Of a DNA stretch of 64,000 nt, positions 45,732 to 54,764 are shown piece after piece. Positions within the stretch are counted from its first letter, which is position 1. Each line of letters starts with the position of its first letter. The notes beneath the pieces are model-generated. The model was not told where the DNA came from. It ran no database searches and saw nothing but the letters and a program-made list of their open reading frames with translations. The position numbers and the translations under genes are program-made. Location: contig NZ_CP049256.1 in the NCBI RefSeq assembly GCF_011046485.1, positions 3,410,001 through 3,474,000 of the forward strand, read 5' to 3'. This DNA is from Microbacterium sp. 4R-513. GTDB lineage: Bacteria > Actinomycetota > Actinomycetes > Actinomycetales > Microbacteriaceae.

Positions 45732-47591
45732 GTGAGCAGACCATCGGTGTTCGAGCGCGCGCTGATCGGCGTCTACACGCGGGTGAACCGGCGGACTCCG
45801 TGGCACAGGCTGCCGTTCCTCCTGTCGCTCGTGAACCTGATCGCACTGCGGGATCAGCTGCGCAGGGAGAACCTGGTCGACACCCGCACGCCCGGAGAAG
45901 GCGGCCGGCGCCCGGGCGTCGCGCTCGCCGATGCGACCGACGCGCAACGGCGGTTCCGGTCGGCGGACGGCTCGTTCAACGACCTGAGCGATCCCGACAT
46001 GGGCATGGCGACCACGCGGTTCGCCCGGAACGTCGCCCTCGCGAACGCGTACCCGGCCGCCGACCCCGACATCGCCCGCCCCAACGCGCGCGAGATCAGC
46101 CAGAGGCTCCTGCGGCGCGACGAGTTCACGCCCGCGACCTCGATCAACCTGCTCGCGGCGGCCTGGATCCAGTTCCAGACCCACGACTGGTTCGCGCACG
46201 GCCGCGAGGACAACTCGACCATCGACATCCCGCTGCCCGAGGGCGACCCGTGGTTCGAGAACCCCATGCGGATTCCCCGGACGAAGCAGGACTCGACGCG
46301 CGTCGATGCCGACCAGGACATCCCGCCGACGTACATCAACACCAACTCCCACTGGTGGGATGCCTCGTCGATCTACGGCAGCACGGAAGAGCGACGCGAG
46401 CAGGTTCGCAGCCACGTCGACGGCAAGCTGCTGCTCAAGGACGGGCACCTGCCCCTCGATCCCGCCACGGGCGTGGCTCTCACGGGCTTCAGCGAGAACT
46501 GGTGGGTGGGGCTCGGGATGCTGCACACCCTGTTCACGCTCGAGCACAACGCCATCTGCGACGCGCTGAAGAAGGAGCATCCGCATCTGACGGAGGAGGA
46601 GCTGTTCGGCACGGCGCAGCTCGTGAACTCCGCCCTCCTCGCGAAGATCCACACCGTCGAGTGGACGCCCGCGATCATCGCCCACCCCGTCATGAAGGTC
46701 GCGATGCGAGCGAACTGGTGGGGCCTCGCCGAGGAGAAGATCCACCGGCGGTTCGGCCGCATCAGCAGGAGCGACGTCATCAGCGGCATCCCGGGGTCCG
46801 CGCACGATCACCACGGCGCGCCCTATCAGCTGACCGAGGAGTTCGCGGCGGTGTACCGCCTGCATCCGCTCCTTCCGGAGGAGCTCGAGGTGCGCTCGCT
46901 CGACGACAACGCGCTGCTGGACTCGATGGAGTTCCAGGAGATCATCCTGCTCAATGCCCAGCGCGTGCTCGAGGGACCGCAGGAGGTGCAGGATCTCTGG
47001 TACTCGTTCGGGACGCAGCATCCGGGCGCCGTCCAACTGCACAACTTCCCGCGGTGGATGCAGGACATCACCCTTCCGGACGGTCTGCGCCTCGACATCG
47101 CGGCACTCGACATCACGCGGGATCGCGAGCGCGGCGTGCCGAGGTACAACGAGTTCCGGCGGCAGCTGCACCTCAAGCCGGCCGCGACGTTCGACGAGCT
47201 CACCGACAATCCCGTGTGGGCGCGAGAGCTCGAGGAGATCTACGGCGATGTCGAGAAGGTGGATCTGCAGGTGGGCATGCACGCCGAGACGCCCCCGAAG
47301 GGCTTCGGATTCAGTGACACGGCCTTCCGCGTGTTCATCCTGATGGCGAGCCGCCGCCTGAAGAGCGACCGCTTCATCACGGACTGCTACACGGAGGAGT
47401 ACTACACGAAGACCGGTCTGCAGTGGGTCGCCGACAACGACATGCGCAGCGTCCTGCTGCGTCACTTCCCGGAGCTCCGGAAGTCGCTCGACGGCGTGCC
47501 GAACGCGTTCGTGCCCTGGAACGTGAGCACAGCACGCACGTCGTCCAGCTCTCCTGCCAGCGCCTCCGCCGCGGTCGGAACGCAGGAGTGA
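45732..47591 (+). CDS. Heme fatty-acid dioxygenase (cyclooxygenase / alpha-dioxygenase-like peroxidase superfamily)
   Basis: 619 residues of the animal-heme-peroxidase superfamily. The distal His151 is in WIQFQTHDWFAH. The catalytic pair Tyr375-Arg-Leu-His378 in EEFAAVYRLHPLLPE matches the Tyr(x2)His of cyclooxygenase, plant alpha-dioxygenase and fungal Ppo enzymes, where the tyrosyl radical abstracts hydrogen from a fatty acid and the His ligates heme. KIHTVEWTP and PRYNEFRRQLHL are further family words. The product is expected to be a fatty-acid hydroperoxide. The GTG at 45732 follows GGAG; an ATG four codons up lacks a site. A P450 follows 28 bases downstream. Confidence 0.85.
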   Translation: MSRPSVFERALIGVYTRVNRRTPWHRLPFLLSLVNLIALRDQLRRENLVDTRTPGEGGRRPGVALADATDAQRRFRSADGSFNDLSDPDMGMATTRFARNVALANAYPAADPDIARPNAREISQRLLRRDEFTPATSINLLAAAWIQFQTHDWFAHGREDNSTIDIPLPEGDPWFENPMRIPRTKQDSTRVDADQDIPPTYINTNSHWWDASSIYGSTEERREQVRSHVDGKLLLKDGHLPLDPATGVALTGFSENWWVGLGMLHTLFTLEHNAICDALKKEHPHLTEEELFGTAQLVNSALLAKIHTVEWTPAIIAHPVMKVAMRANWWGLAEEKIHRRFGRISRSDVISGIPGSAHDHHGAPYQLTEEFAAVYRLHPLLPEELEVRSLDDNALLDSMEFQEIILLNAQRVLEGPQEVQDLWYSFGTQHPGAVQLHNFPRWMQDITLPDGLRLDIAALDITRDRERGVPRYNEFRRQLHLKPAATFDELTDNPVWARELEEIYGDVEKVDLQVGMHAETPPKGFGFSDTAFRVFILMASRRLKSDRFITDCYTEEYYTKTGLQWVADNDMRSVLLRHFPELRKSLDGVPNAFVPWNVSTARTSSSSPASASAAVGTQE

Positions 47592-47619
47592 CGCCGGCGC
47601 GCGTCGGAGGAGGAGCCAC

Positions 47620-48963
47620 ATGACCACATCCCCTGCCGACCGGAAACCCCTGCCTCCCGGTCGATTCGGCCTGCCGTGGCTGGGGGAGACCCTGGCGATC
47701 CTGCGCAACAACCACGGGTTCTACAAAGACCGCCTCGCGAAGTACGGACCGGTCTTCAAGACGCGGCTGTTCGGCAACAGCTTCGTCGTCTTCTCGGGGC
47801 ACGAGGCCTTCCACGCCTTCGCGACGGATCCCCGGATCGTCCGAGGCGATGCGGACCCCATCTCGGCGGAGCAGATCTTCCTCAATTCGCTGGCTCTGAT
47901 CGACGGGGTGGAGCACCACACCCGGAAGTCGGTGATGCTCCGGGCCGTCGGCTATCGCTCGGCGATCGCGTCGTACCTTCCGGTGATGCAGGAGCTCTTC
48001 GATCGCACGATCGACCCGTGGCTGGAGATGGGCGAGGGGGTCGACCTTCGAGCGGATCTGCAGCGGTTCGCCGCGCGGCTGACGGGCGCGCTCTACACCG
48101 GCGACCGCTCCGAGGAGCACGCCGCCGAGCTCGACAGGAACCTCGCCAACATGCGCGAAGCCTTCATGACGCTGCCGGCGCCGATCCCCGGCACGAAGTA
48201 CGGCAAGGCGATCGCGAGCCGCAAACGCATCGACGAGATCATCGACGACGCTCTCCAGAAGCACCTCACCGGGCAGTACGACGACATCGTGTCGCGGATG
48301 ATCGTCGCCGCGACCGAAGCCGACATCCCCATCGAGAACCTCCGCGGCGACATCCGACACCTCATCTTCGCGGGCCAGGGCGGGTACTTCGTCCCGCTGA
48401 CTCTCACGACGATGGCCGTGGGACAGCATCCCGACATCATGGAGCGGGCCCGGGCGGAAGTGATGGCGATCTCGCCCGACGGCCCGATCTCCATGGAGCA
48501 GATCGAGCAGCTGGAGTATCTCGAGCAGATCTCGAAAGAGGTGCGGCGCTTCTTCGCGATGAACTCGGCAACGTTCTTCGGCCGCGTCCAGGAGGACATG
48601 GAGGTGGCCGGCTTCCGAATCCCGAAGGGCTGGGGTGCGATCGGCGGCATCCACATCAACATGCGCAACCCCGATGTCTTCCCCGATCCGGATCGGTTCG
48701 ATCCCGACCGCTTCCTCCCCAAGCGCGAAGCGGCGCTGCCCCCGGGCAGTTACGTGCCGCACGGCGACGGACAGGCGACGCACCACCGATGCCCGGGCGA
48801 GAACATCGTGACGGTCGCCGTGAAGGTCTACCTGACGCTGCTGCTGCGCAGGGCCGAGTGGTCGATCCCGGCGCAGGATCTGACCCTCACGAACGAACTG
48901 TTCCCGCTGCCGGCGAGCGGCCTGCGAGTGAGGTTCCGCGAGCATGTCGCTGTCGGGAACTGA
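47620..48963 (+). CDS. Cytochrome P450 with an atypical I-helix, possible hydroperoxide isomerase
   Basis: 447 residues with a proline-rich start (LPPGRFGLPWLGETL), the ExxR pair Glu307/Arg310 and the heme thiolate Cys391 in GDGQATHHRCPGE. The I-helix reads AGQGGYF (251-257), where oxygen-activating P450s have AGx(D/E)T, so the acid-alcohol pair is missing. Such P450s (CYP74, CYP8A, CYP152, the P450 part of fungal Ppo) use peroxides rather than O2 plus reductase. Following directly on a dioxygenase that should make fatty-acid hydroperoxides, this enzyme may rearrange or reduce them. No ferredoxin or reductase gene is nearby. It overlaps the next gene by 20 bases. Confidence 0.85.
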   Translation: MTTSPADRKPLPPGRFGLPWLGETLAILRNNHGFYKDRLAKYGPVFKTRLFGNSFVVFSGHEAFHAFATDPRIVRGDADPISAEQIFLNSLALIDGVEHHTRKSVMLRAVGYRSAIASYLPVMQELFDRTIDPWLEMGEGVDLRADLQRFAARLTGALYTGDRSEEHAAELDRNLANMREAFMTLPAPIPGTKYGKAIASRKRIDEIIDDALQKHLTGQYDDIVSRMIVAATEADIPIENLRGDIRHLIFAGQGGYFVPLTLTTMAVGQHPDIMERARAEVMAISPDGPISMEQIEQLEYLEQISKEVRRFFAMNSATFFGRVQEDMEVAGFRIPKGWGAIGGIHINMRNPDVFPDPDRFDPDRFLPKREAALPPGSYVPHGDGQATHHRCPGENIVTVAVKVYLTLLLRRAEWSIPAQDLTLTNELFPLPASGLRVRFREHVAVGN

Positions 48964-49867
48964 CCAGTCCGTCGCGCCGAAGAGGCGGGAGCGCGGCGTC
49001 AGGAAGCTCGTCCACCTCTGCAAGCTCATGATCGTCGGCTCACGCCTCCCCCTGACGCGGACGCCGGCGGACGCCGGGCTCGCCTACGAGGACGTCGTCT
49101 TCCACGCGGTCGACGGCGTCGAGCTGCACGGCTGGTTCATCCCCGCAGGTCCCGACCCAGCTCCCACGGTGGTATGGGTGCATGGGTGGCTCTGGAACCG
49201 CATGGGCAACGTCTCGGGGCGCGTTCCGTTTCCCGACCGCGACGTCGACTTCCTCCCGTCGACGAAGGCTCTGCATGAAGCGGGATTCCACGTTCTCACC
49301 TTCGACCTCGCCAACCACGGCGAGAGCGGCGAGCGCCGACCGCTGACGTTCGGGCCCTGGGAGGCGCGGGACTTCGTCGGCGCCGTGACCTACCTCCGAT
49401 CGCGCAGCGACGTCATCGCGCACAGGCTGGGTGCCATCGGCATGTCGGCCGGTGGGAACACCGTCCTGTACGGCGCTCCCGAGGCGCAGCCGCTCAAGGC
49501 GCTGCTCATCGTCCAGCCCACGAAGCTCACGGTCTTCAACGACAACTTCGCCCGCGACCAGCTCGGGCGGTTCGGCTCGATCGTGGCGAAGTCGATGGAC
49601 CTCGCGTACTGGCTCCTCCGAGCGCCTCTTCCGAGCAGGCAGAATCCTGCGATTCCCGCTCGCCGTGCGGGGGAGGCGACGGTGCAGTACGTGCAGGGCG
49701 TGGGAGACCCCTGGGGCACCGTCGCCGTCGTGGAGGACATCTCGGCCGCGACGCCGCATTCGCTCGGCGTCATCCGCTATCCCTCGCCCCCGGGACGCTA
49801 CGAGGGGTATCGGTACGTCATGGACGACCCCGACGCCGTGGTCGGCTTCTTCCGCCGGTACCTCTAG
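48944..49867 (+). CDS. Alpha/beta hydrolase (serine type)
   Basis: 307 residues. A basic start with a hydrophobic stretch (about 22-35) may bind the membrane. The hydrolase domain has TVVWVHGWLWNRMG, the nucleophile Ser168 in IGMSAGGNT, and an Asp in VQGVGDPWGT. The usual C-terminal His is not obvious: RYPSPPGRYEGYRYV stands where it is expected. It overlaps the P450 by 20 bases and so belongs to the dioxygenase-P450 unit, possibly releasing the fatty acid or processing the product. Confidence 0.78.
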   Translation: MSLSGTDQSVAPKRRERGVRKLVHLCKLMIVGSRLPLTRTPADAGLAYEDVVFHAVDGVELHGWFIPAGPDPAPTVVWVHGWLWNRMGNVSGRVPFPDRDVDFLPSTKALHEAGFHVLTFDLANHGESGERRPLTFGPWEARDFVGAVTYLRSRSDVIAHRLGAIGMSAGGNTVLYGAPEAQPLKALLIVQPTKLTVFNDNFARDQLGRFGSIVAKSMDLAYWLLRAPLPSRQNPAIPARRAGEATVQYVQGVGDPWGTVAVVEDISAATPHSLGVIRYPSPPGRYEGYRYVMDDPDAVVGFFRRYL

Positions 49868-49911
49868 GCGGCACGGACCGGGCCCACGCCGCCTCGGCGC
49901 GAACCAATCGC

Positions 49912-51372
49912 TCAGGGGTGCCAGAGGCCGTCGTGAGCCGCCTGACGCGTGTACTGCCGCGGGTCGAAGAACCGGTCGTAGTACTCCAGCTCGAGGTGCG
50001 AGAACTGCAGCCACATGCCCGGGGTGTAGAACGCGTCGACGTGCGCGGGGAACCGGCCGTAGGTGTCCCAGATGTAGTTGCAGATCTCCTTCGTGTAGGC
50101 GATCTCGTCGGGACCGAACCGCGTGCCCTTCTCGAGGAAGGCGCGGGCGTCGTCGGAGTTGCGGTAGGAGCTGGAGAAGACCTTCTCGTTGCCGTACGCA
50201 TGGCCGCTCGCGCTGTACTTCGACTCGACGACCCGGTCGACCGCTTCATCCATCGACGACACGTACGGGGGAGTGAGTCCTTCGAGGATGCCGTCGATCC
50301 CGACGGGGTTGGGCTGGGATGCCGGAATGGGCGGCCACGACCGGTGCTTCTTCGGCTCTTCCATGCGAAATCCGAGGCCGTGCCAGCCCTTGGACTCGTC
50401 CTGCTGCCAGATGTACGGCGGGAACACGGAGCCGTGGATCCACCCGCCCAACCCCATCGCCTGCCCGAGCAGCATGAGGTTCTGGAAGTAGAAGAAGGCC
50501 TCGTAGTCGGTGCGCATCGCATGGGCGAAGCCGAGGGGCGCCTGGCTGTCCTTATTGACGTACCCACTGCGCACCCGGTCGAGGCCGCCGATCGGGTGGT
50601 AGGGGATCTTCGGCCCGATGCCGATGCTGCTGCCGATCTTCGCCAGCCACTCCACCGCGTTCTTCGGGTGGAAGCTGCGCCAGTCGTCGAGGAAGAGGGG
50701 GCGCATCCCGCCCGGCTCCGTGAGGATGATCAGTATCGCGTTGATGTACTGCCACGTGCAGTCGACGACGGGGAAGAAGACCGTCGTGCCCGGGGTGTTG
50801 GACGCCTGATTGTTCCAGCCCAGGTAGTAGGGCCACTCCCGCGGGAATTCGAGGCGCTTGTCCGAGACCCGGATGAGGCATTCGTCGGCGGCGCCGATCC
50901 AGTCGTCGTCTGTCCAGTCGCCCCACTTCGGCGGCAGGTCCTTCAGCAGCTCGAGCGCCCGCTCGCCGCGAGGAGTGCGCAACAGGAAGATGCCGTCGTC
51001 GTTGATCATGAAGAAGTGGGTGGCCTGCGCGTTGTCGGCGCTGCTGCCGGTCCTCGCCATGATGTTCAGGAACGGCGTGCCGAGCTCGTTCAGGCCGTTG
51101 TTCTCCACGAGCGGGCCGTCGTGGGTCGTGACGCCGGTGATGCCCGTCACGCACGTGACGAGGATGGCCTCCTCGAGCCTGCTCAGAGGCGCCGCGGCGT
51201 TGTGGCTCTCGTGGCTGAGCGGACCGGCGTTCACCGAGAATCCCCGCGGGATGCGTCTCGTCCGGCGCTCAGTGAGCGCTGACAGGAACGGGTAGCTCGC
51301 GAGGTCGGCGAGCGCGGGATTCCGCCGCGTCGCGCTCGATTCCGGTGCCGTGGACTCGTCGATGGTGGTCAT
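49912..51372 (-). CDS. Unrecognised 486-residue protein of the lipid-oxidation cluster
   Basis: I do not recognise the family. No signal peptide or membrane helix is clear. The protein is rich in Trp, Tyr and Phe. Notable words are ECLIRVSDKRLEFPREWPYY, FFPVVDCTWQYINAILI, FFYFQNLMLLGQAMGLGGW and a C-terminal FSHLELEYYDRFF. The central segment LLGQAMGLGGWIHGS somewhat recalls nitroreductase-type flavoproteins, but no cofactor motif is certain. The ATG at 51372 has GAGGAG upstream. It follows the Cys-type hydrolase gene by 21 bases and is convergent with the dioxygenase unit. Confidence 0.65.
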   Translation of the reverse strand: MTTIDESTAPESSATRRNPALADLASYPFLSALTERRTRRIPRGFSVNAGPLSHESHNAAAPLSRLEEAILVTCVTGITGVTTHDGPLVENNGLNELGTPFLNIMARTGSSADNAQATHFFMINDDGIFLLRTPRGERALELLKDLPPKWGDWTDDDWIGAADECLIRVSDKRLEFPREWPYYLGWNNQASNTPGTTVFFPVVDCTWQYINAILIILTEPGGMRPLFLDDWRSFHPKNAVEWLAKIGSSIGIGPKIPYHPIGGLDRVRSGYVNKDSQAPLGFAHAMRTDYEAFFYFQNLMLLGQAMGLGGWIHGSVFPPYIWQQDESKGWHGLGFRMEEPKKHRSWPPIPASQPNPVGIDGILEGLTPPYVSSMDEAVDRVVESKYSASGHAYGNEKVFSSSYRNSDDARAFLEKGTRFGPDEIAYTKEICNYIWDTYGRFPAHVDAFYTPGMWLQFSHLELEYYDRFFDPRQYTRQAAHDGLWHP

Positions 51373-51393
51373 GCGCGGCTCCTCGCGGCGGGG

Positions 51394-52473
51394 TCAGTTG
51401 TAGAGGTCGAGCTGGGCGGTCACGACGGGGTAGACGTCGCGCGCGGCATCCTTCCCCACGAAGCAGTCCATGTGGGAGTAGCCGGGGATGACGTGGCGCG
51501 AGTAGAGCTCGGGCCCGTTCTGCTCGCGCAGCCACTCGTAGGTCAGCCGGCTGCCCTCGGGCAGGAAGAGCCGGTTGTGCTCGCCGTGCAGGAAGGCGAC
51601 CGGCACCCGCATGTTCGCGGCGCCGTCGAGGTAGTCGTGATCGCCGTCATAGCTGACGGCGTGGTCCTCGCGCAGGATCTTCGTGATCTGGGTGAGCGTC
51701 TTGATGTTGGCGACGCCGAACGCCTCCTCGAGGTGATCGTGGGTCGCGTCGTTGAGCTTGTCGTGATCGTAGACCTCGCCGTACATGAACATGACGCGCC
51801 GGCAGAAGGGACGATCGCACGGCTCGTCGCCGGACGGATAGACAGCGAGCGCCTGATCGTAGAGTCGCTCGAACCAGGACGGATCGTCGTCGAACTCGGT
51901 CGTCAGCGTGTCGATGCCTAGTGCGTCCATGACGTTGGCGGCGTAGATCCCGGCCCGCAGCTCGTTGAGCGTTCCCGCGCGCGGATGCAGCGTGAGCTGG
52001 GAGGCGACGCCGGAGCGGACGCCCGGAAGGCCGAGGCTCAGCGCCATGAGGAACGTGAGCGACCCGACGCAGTGCGCCATGATCTGCACGTCGTCGACGC
52101 CCGCCTCGCGGCGGACCTCGTCGACGGCGGCCGGATAGTCGTAGCGGGCGATGTCGTCGAGCGTGAACTGCGTGCCGCCCGACGGCAGGAGGGGACTGGC
52201 GCGGTAGTCCAGCACCCACACGTCGTAGCCGTGCTCGTACAGGTACTCGGGATAGTTCGTGTCGGTCGTGTCGAGCGTGTAGGCGAGCGACGACGTGCCG
52301 AAACCTGGGGTGAGGATCACCGGACCCTTCGTCCCGCCCTGGAACCGGGACAGCTGCAGCTCGACGCCGTCCTGCGTCCGGAACCGGTGGATCGTCGGCT
52401 CGCCGCACCGGAGCGGGCGGCGCGGCCGGGTCGAGGCATCCGTCATCGTGCGCGCTTCGTCGCCATCGCTCAT
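51394..52473 (-). CDS. Alpha/beta hydrolase with a cysteine nucleophile elbow (second copy)
   Basis: 359 residues, similar along its length to the hydrolase at 42012-43067. Shared words include LTLDDIARYDYPAAV against WTLDDVARYDHPAAV. The nucleophile elbow is AHCVGS with Cys135, the His is in IPGYSHMDCFVG, and the acid position reads LHGEHNRLFLP (Glu). The oxyanion strand is VILTPGFGTSS. The ATG at 52473 is preceded by AGGGGG. It heads the unit with the unrecognised gene. Its role is probably on an acyl or oxidised-lipid substrate. Confidence 0.8.
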   Translation of the reverse strand: MSDGDEARTMTDASTRPRRPLRCGEPTIHRFRTQDGVELQLSRFQGGTKGPVILTPGFGTSSLAYTLDTTDTNYPEYLYEHGYDVWVLDYRASPLLPSGGTQFTLDDIARYDYPAAVDEVRREAGVDDVQIMAHCVGSLTFLMALSLGLPGVRSGVASQLTLHPRAGTLNELRAGIYAANVMDALGIDTLTTEFDDDPSWFERLYDQALAVYPSGDEPCDRPFCRRVMFMYGEVYDHDKLNDATHDHLEEAFGVANIKTLTQITKILREDHAVSYDGDHDYLDGAANMRVPVAFLHGEHNRLFLPEGSRLTYEWLREQNGPELYSRHVIPGYSHMDCFVGKDAARDVYPVVTAQLDLYN

Positions 52474-52603
52474 TTCAGCCCCCTGAATGGATGCCGTGGC
52501 CTTCCGCCGCGCCCCGGAAGCCCCCATGCCCCGCCCGCGCGACGATTCAGCATATTGGCAAGGGTGCTTCCGCGTCACTGAAATCTCGACGAGATCGCGA
52601 CGG

Positions 52604-52609
52604 TAGGAT
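52604..52609 (+). promoter_or_regulatory. -10 box of the thrS leader transcript (TAGGAT)
   Basis: TAGGAT ends 7 bases before the ATG of the 22-codon leader ORF, so transcription should start at that ATG. Confidence 0.55.
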
Positions 52610-52615
52610 GACGCC

Positions 52616-52684
52616 ATGGGACTCCGCCGCCTCACCCACGCGACCGTCGTCGCGGTGACCGGCACGCGAACGCTTCAGGCCTGA
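52616..52684 (+). CDS. thrL: Threonine-rich leader peptide upstream of thrS
   Basis: A 22-codon ORF beginning at the ATG at 52616 and ending TGA at 52684. Five of 22 residues are Thr (positions 7, 10, 15, 17, 19), clustered in the second half, and it starts at the predicted transcription start. It ends 70 bases before the thrS start. Short stems follow: GGACGC with GCGTCC at about 52691-52708 and CGAAG with CTTCG further on. This is the layout of a ribosome-mediated attenuator that senses charged tRNA-Thr. The gene symbol is by function only. Confidence 0.55.
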   Translation: MGLRRLTHATVVAVTGTRTLQA

Positions 52685-52754
52685 GCGGGCGGGACGCTGC
52701 GTGCGTCCGAAGCTGAGCAGACTTCGAACCGAACCCACTTCTTGGAGACCTCCC

Positions 52755-54764
52755 TTGACTGACGTCGCCCCTTCGTCGGACGTGTCGTATCCCACCGACG
52801 GCTTCGCCCTGTTCCCCGACCGCTCCGTGGTCGCACTCCGCGTGAACGGAGAGCTGAAAGACCTCGCGACGACCGTGTCCGAGACGGATGCCGTCGAACC
52901 GGTCACGATCGACAGCCCCGACGGACTCGGCATCCTCCGCCACTCGACCGCGCACGTGCTCGCGCAGGCCGTCCAGCGGATCCGCCCCCAGGCCAACCTC
53001 GGGATCGGCCCGCCCATCACCGACGGCTTCTACTACGACTTCGGCGTCGAGGAGCCGTTCACTCCTGAGGACCTCAAGGCGATCAAGAAGGAGATGGAGC
53101 GGATCGTCCGCGACAACCAGCGGTTCGTCCGCCGGGTCGTGACGGATGACGAGGCCCGCGCCGAGCTCGCCGGTGAGCCGTTCAAGCTCGAGCTCATCGG
53201 CCTCAAGGGCCCCTCGGCCGACAAGACCGAGGGCGCCTCGGTCGAGGTCGGCGCGGGCGAGCTCACGATCTACGACAACGTCGACCGCAACGGCGAGGTG
53301 GTCTGGAAGGACCTCTGCCGCGGGCCGCACGTCCCCGGAACGCGCCTCATCGGGAACGGGTGGGACCTCACCCGCGTCGCCGGCGCGTACTGGCGGGGGA
53401 GCGAGAAGAACCCGCAGCTCCAGCGCATCTACGGCACCGCGTGGCCGACGAAGGACGACCTGCGCGCCTACCAGGCCCGCCTGGAGGAGGCGGCGAAGCG
53501 CGACCACCGCAAGCTCGGCAAGGAGCTCGACCTGTTCTCGTTCCCCGACGAGATCGGCTCGGGACTCTCGGTGTGGCACCCGCGCGGCGGAGTCGTCCGT
53601 CAGGAGATGGAGCAGCACGCGCTGCGCCGGCACCGCAGCGCCGGGTACACCTACGTCTACACGCCGCACATCACCAAGAAGGATCTCTTCATCGAGTCCA
53701 ACCACCTCGTGACGTACAAGGAGGGGATGTTCCCGCCCATCCACCTCGACGAGGAGCGCGACGAGAACGGCGAGATCACCAAGGCCGGCGTCGACTACTA
53801 CCTGAAGCCGATGAACTGCCCGATGCACATCCTGATCTACCGGGAGCGGGCACGGAGCTACCGCGATCTGCCGATGCGGCTCGCCGAGAACGGGACGGTC
53901 TACCGCAACGAGCTGTCCGGCGCCCTCCACGGACTCACCCGTGTGCGGGGATTCACCCAGGACGACGCCCACCTCTTCGTCACGCCCGATCAGCTCGAGA
54001 CCGAGGTGGGCAAGGTCCTCGACTTCGTGCTCTCACTCCTGCGCGACTTCGGCCTGACGGAGTTCGAGCTCGAGCTGTCGATGCGCGACGACGAGAAGTC
54101 GAAGTGGATCGGCGACGAGGCCCACTGGGCCGAGGCCACCGATGCGCTCCGTCGCGTGGCCCAGGCATCCGGTCTGAAGCTCACCGAGGTGCCCGGCGAA
54201 GCCGCCTTCTACGGTCCGAAGATCGACCTCAAGACGAAGGACGCGATCGGCCGCGTGTGGCAGCTGTCGACCGTGCAGATCGACTTCAACCTGCCCGAGC
54301 GCTTCCACCTCGAGTTCACGGACCGTGACGGCGAGAAGAAGCGGCCGGTCATGATCCACCGCGCGCTCATGGGCTCGATCGAGCGCTTCTTCGCGATCCT
54401 GCTCGAGCACTACGCCGGTGCGTTCCCGGTGTGGCTCGCGCCGGTGCAGGTGGTCGGCATCCCGGTCGCCGACGAATACGCCGACTATCTCGGCGACGTC
54501 ATCGACCGGCTCCGGTCGGAGGATGTGCGCGCCGAGCTCGACCGCAGCGACGACCGCATGCAGAAGAAGATCCGCAACCACACGACGCAGAAGGTCCCGC
54601 TCCTGCTCATCGCGGGGGAGCAGGACCGTTCGGCCGGCACCGTCTCGTTCCGGTTCCGCGACGGCTCGCAGCTCAACGGCATCCCGATCGACGAGGCCGT
54701 CGCGCGCGTCCGCGCGGCGATCGAGTCGAAGGCTCTCGTCAACACGAGCGAGGACCTGGCGTGA
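52755..54764 (+). CDS. thrS: Threonine-tRNA ligase
   Basis: Class II synthetase that charges tRNA-Thr. The N-terminal TGS domain (about 15-75) is followed by the editing domain with [14 protein letters not shown], the catalytic core with [13 protein letters not shown] (zinc Cys), [25 protein letters not shown] (motif 2) and [11 protein letters not shown] (motif 3), and the anticodon-binding domain. Length 669 residues. The TTG at 52755 follows TTGGAGACC; the frame is open a little further upstream without a site. A Thr-rich leader precedes it. Its stop overlaps the HIT gene (GTGA). Confidence 0.95.
   Translation: MTDVAPSSDVSYPTDGFALFPDRSVVALRVNGELKDLATTVSETDAVEPVTIDSPDGLGILRHSTAHVLAQAVQRIRPQANLGIGPPITDGFYYDFGVEEPFTPEDLKAIKKEMERIVRDNQRFVRRVVTDDEARAELAGEPFKLELIGLKGPSADKTEGASVEVGAGELTIYDNVDRNGEVVWKDLCRGPHVPGTRLIGNGWDLTRVAGAYWRGSEKNPQLQRIYGTAWPTKDDLRAYQARLEEAAKRDHRKLGKELDLFSFPDEIGSGLSVWHPRGGVVRQEMEQHALRRHRSAGYTYVYTPHITKKDLFIESNHLVTYKEGMFPPIHLDEERDENGEITKAGVDYYLKPMNCPMHILIYRERARSYRDLPMRLAENGTVYRNELSGALHGLTRVRGFTQDDAHLFVTPDQLETEVGKVLDFVLSLLRDFGLTEFELELSMRDDEKSKWIGDEAHWAEATDALRRVAQASGLKLTEVPGEAAFYGPKIDLKTKDAIGRVWQLSTVQIDFNLPERFHLEFTDRDGEKKRPVMIHRALMGSIERFFAILLEHYAGAFPVWLAPVQVVGIPVADEYADYLGDVIDRLRSEDVRAELDRSDDRMQKKIRNHTTQKVPLLLIAGEQDRSAGTVSFRFRDGSQLNGIPIDEAVARVRAAIESKALVNTSEDLA

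Noticed and set aside
52474..52754. T-box riboswitch upstream of thrS
   Set aside because: No T-box consensus sequence or specifier loop could be found; a leader peptide fits better.
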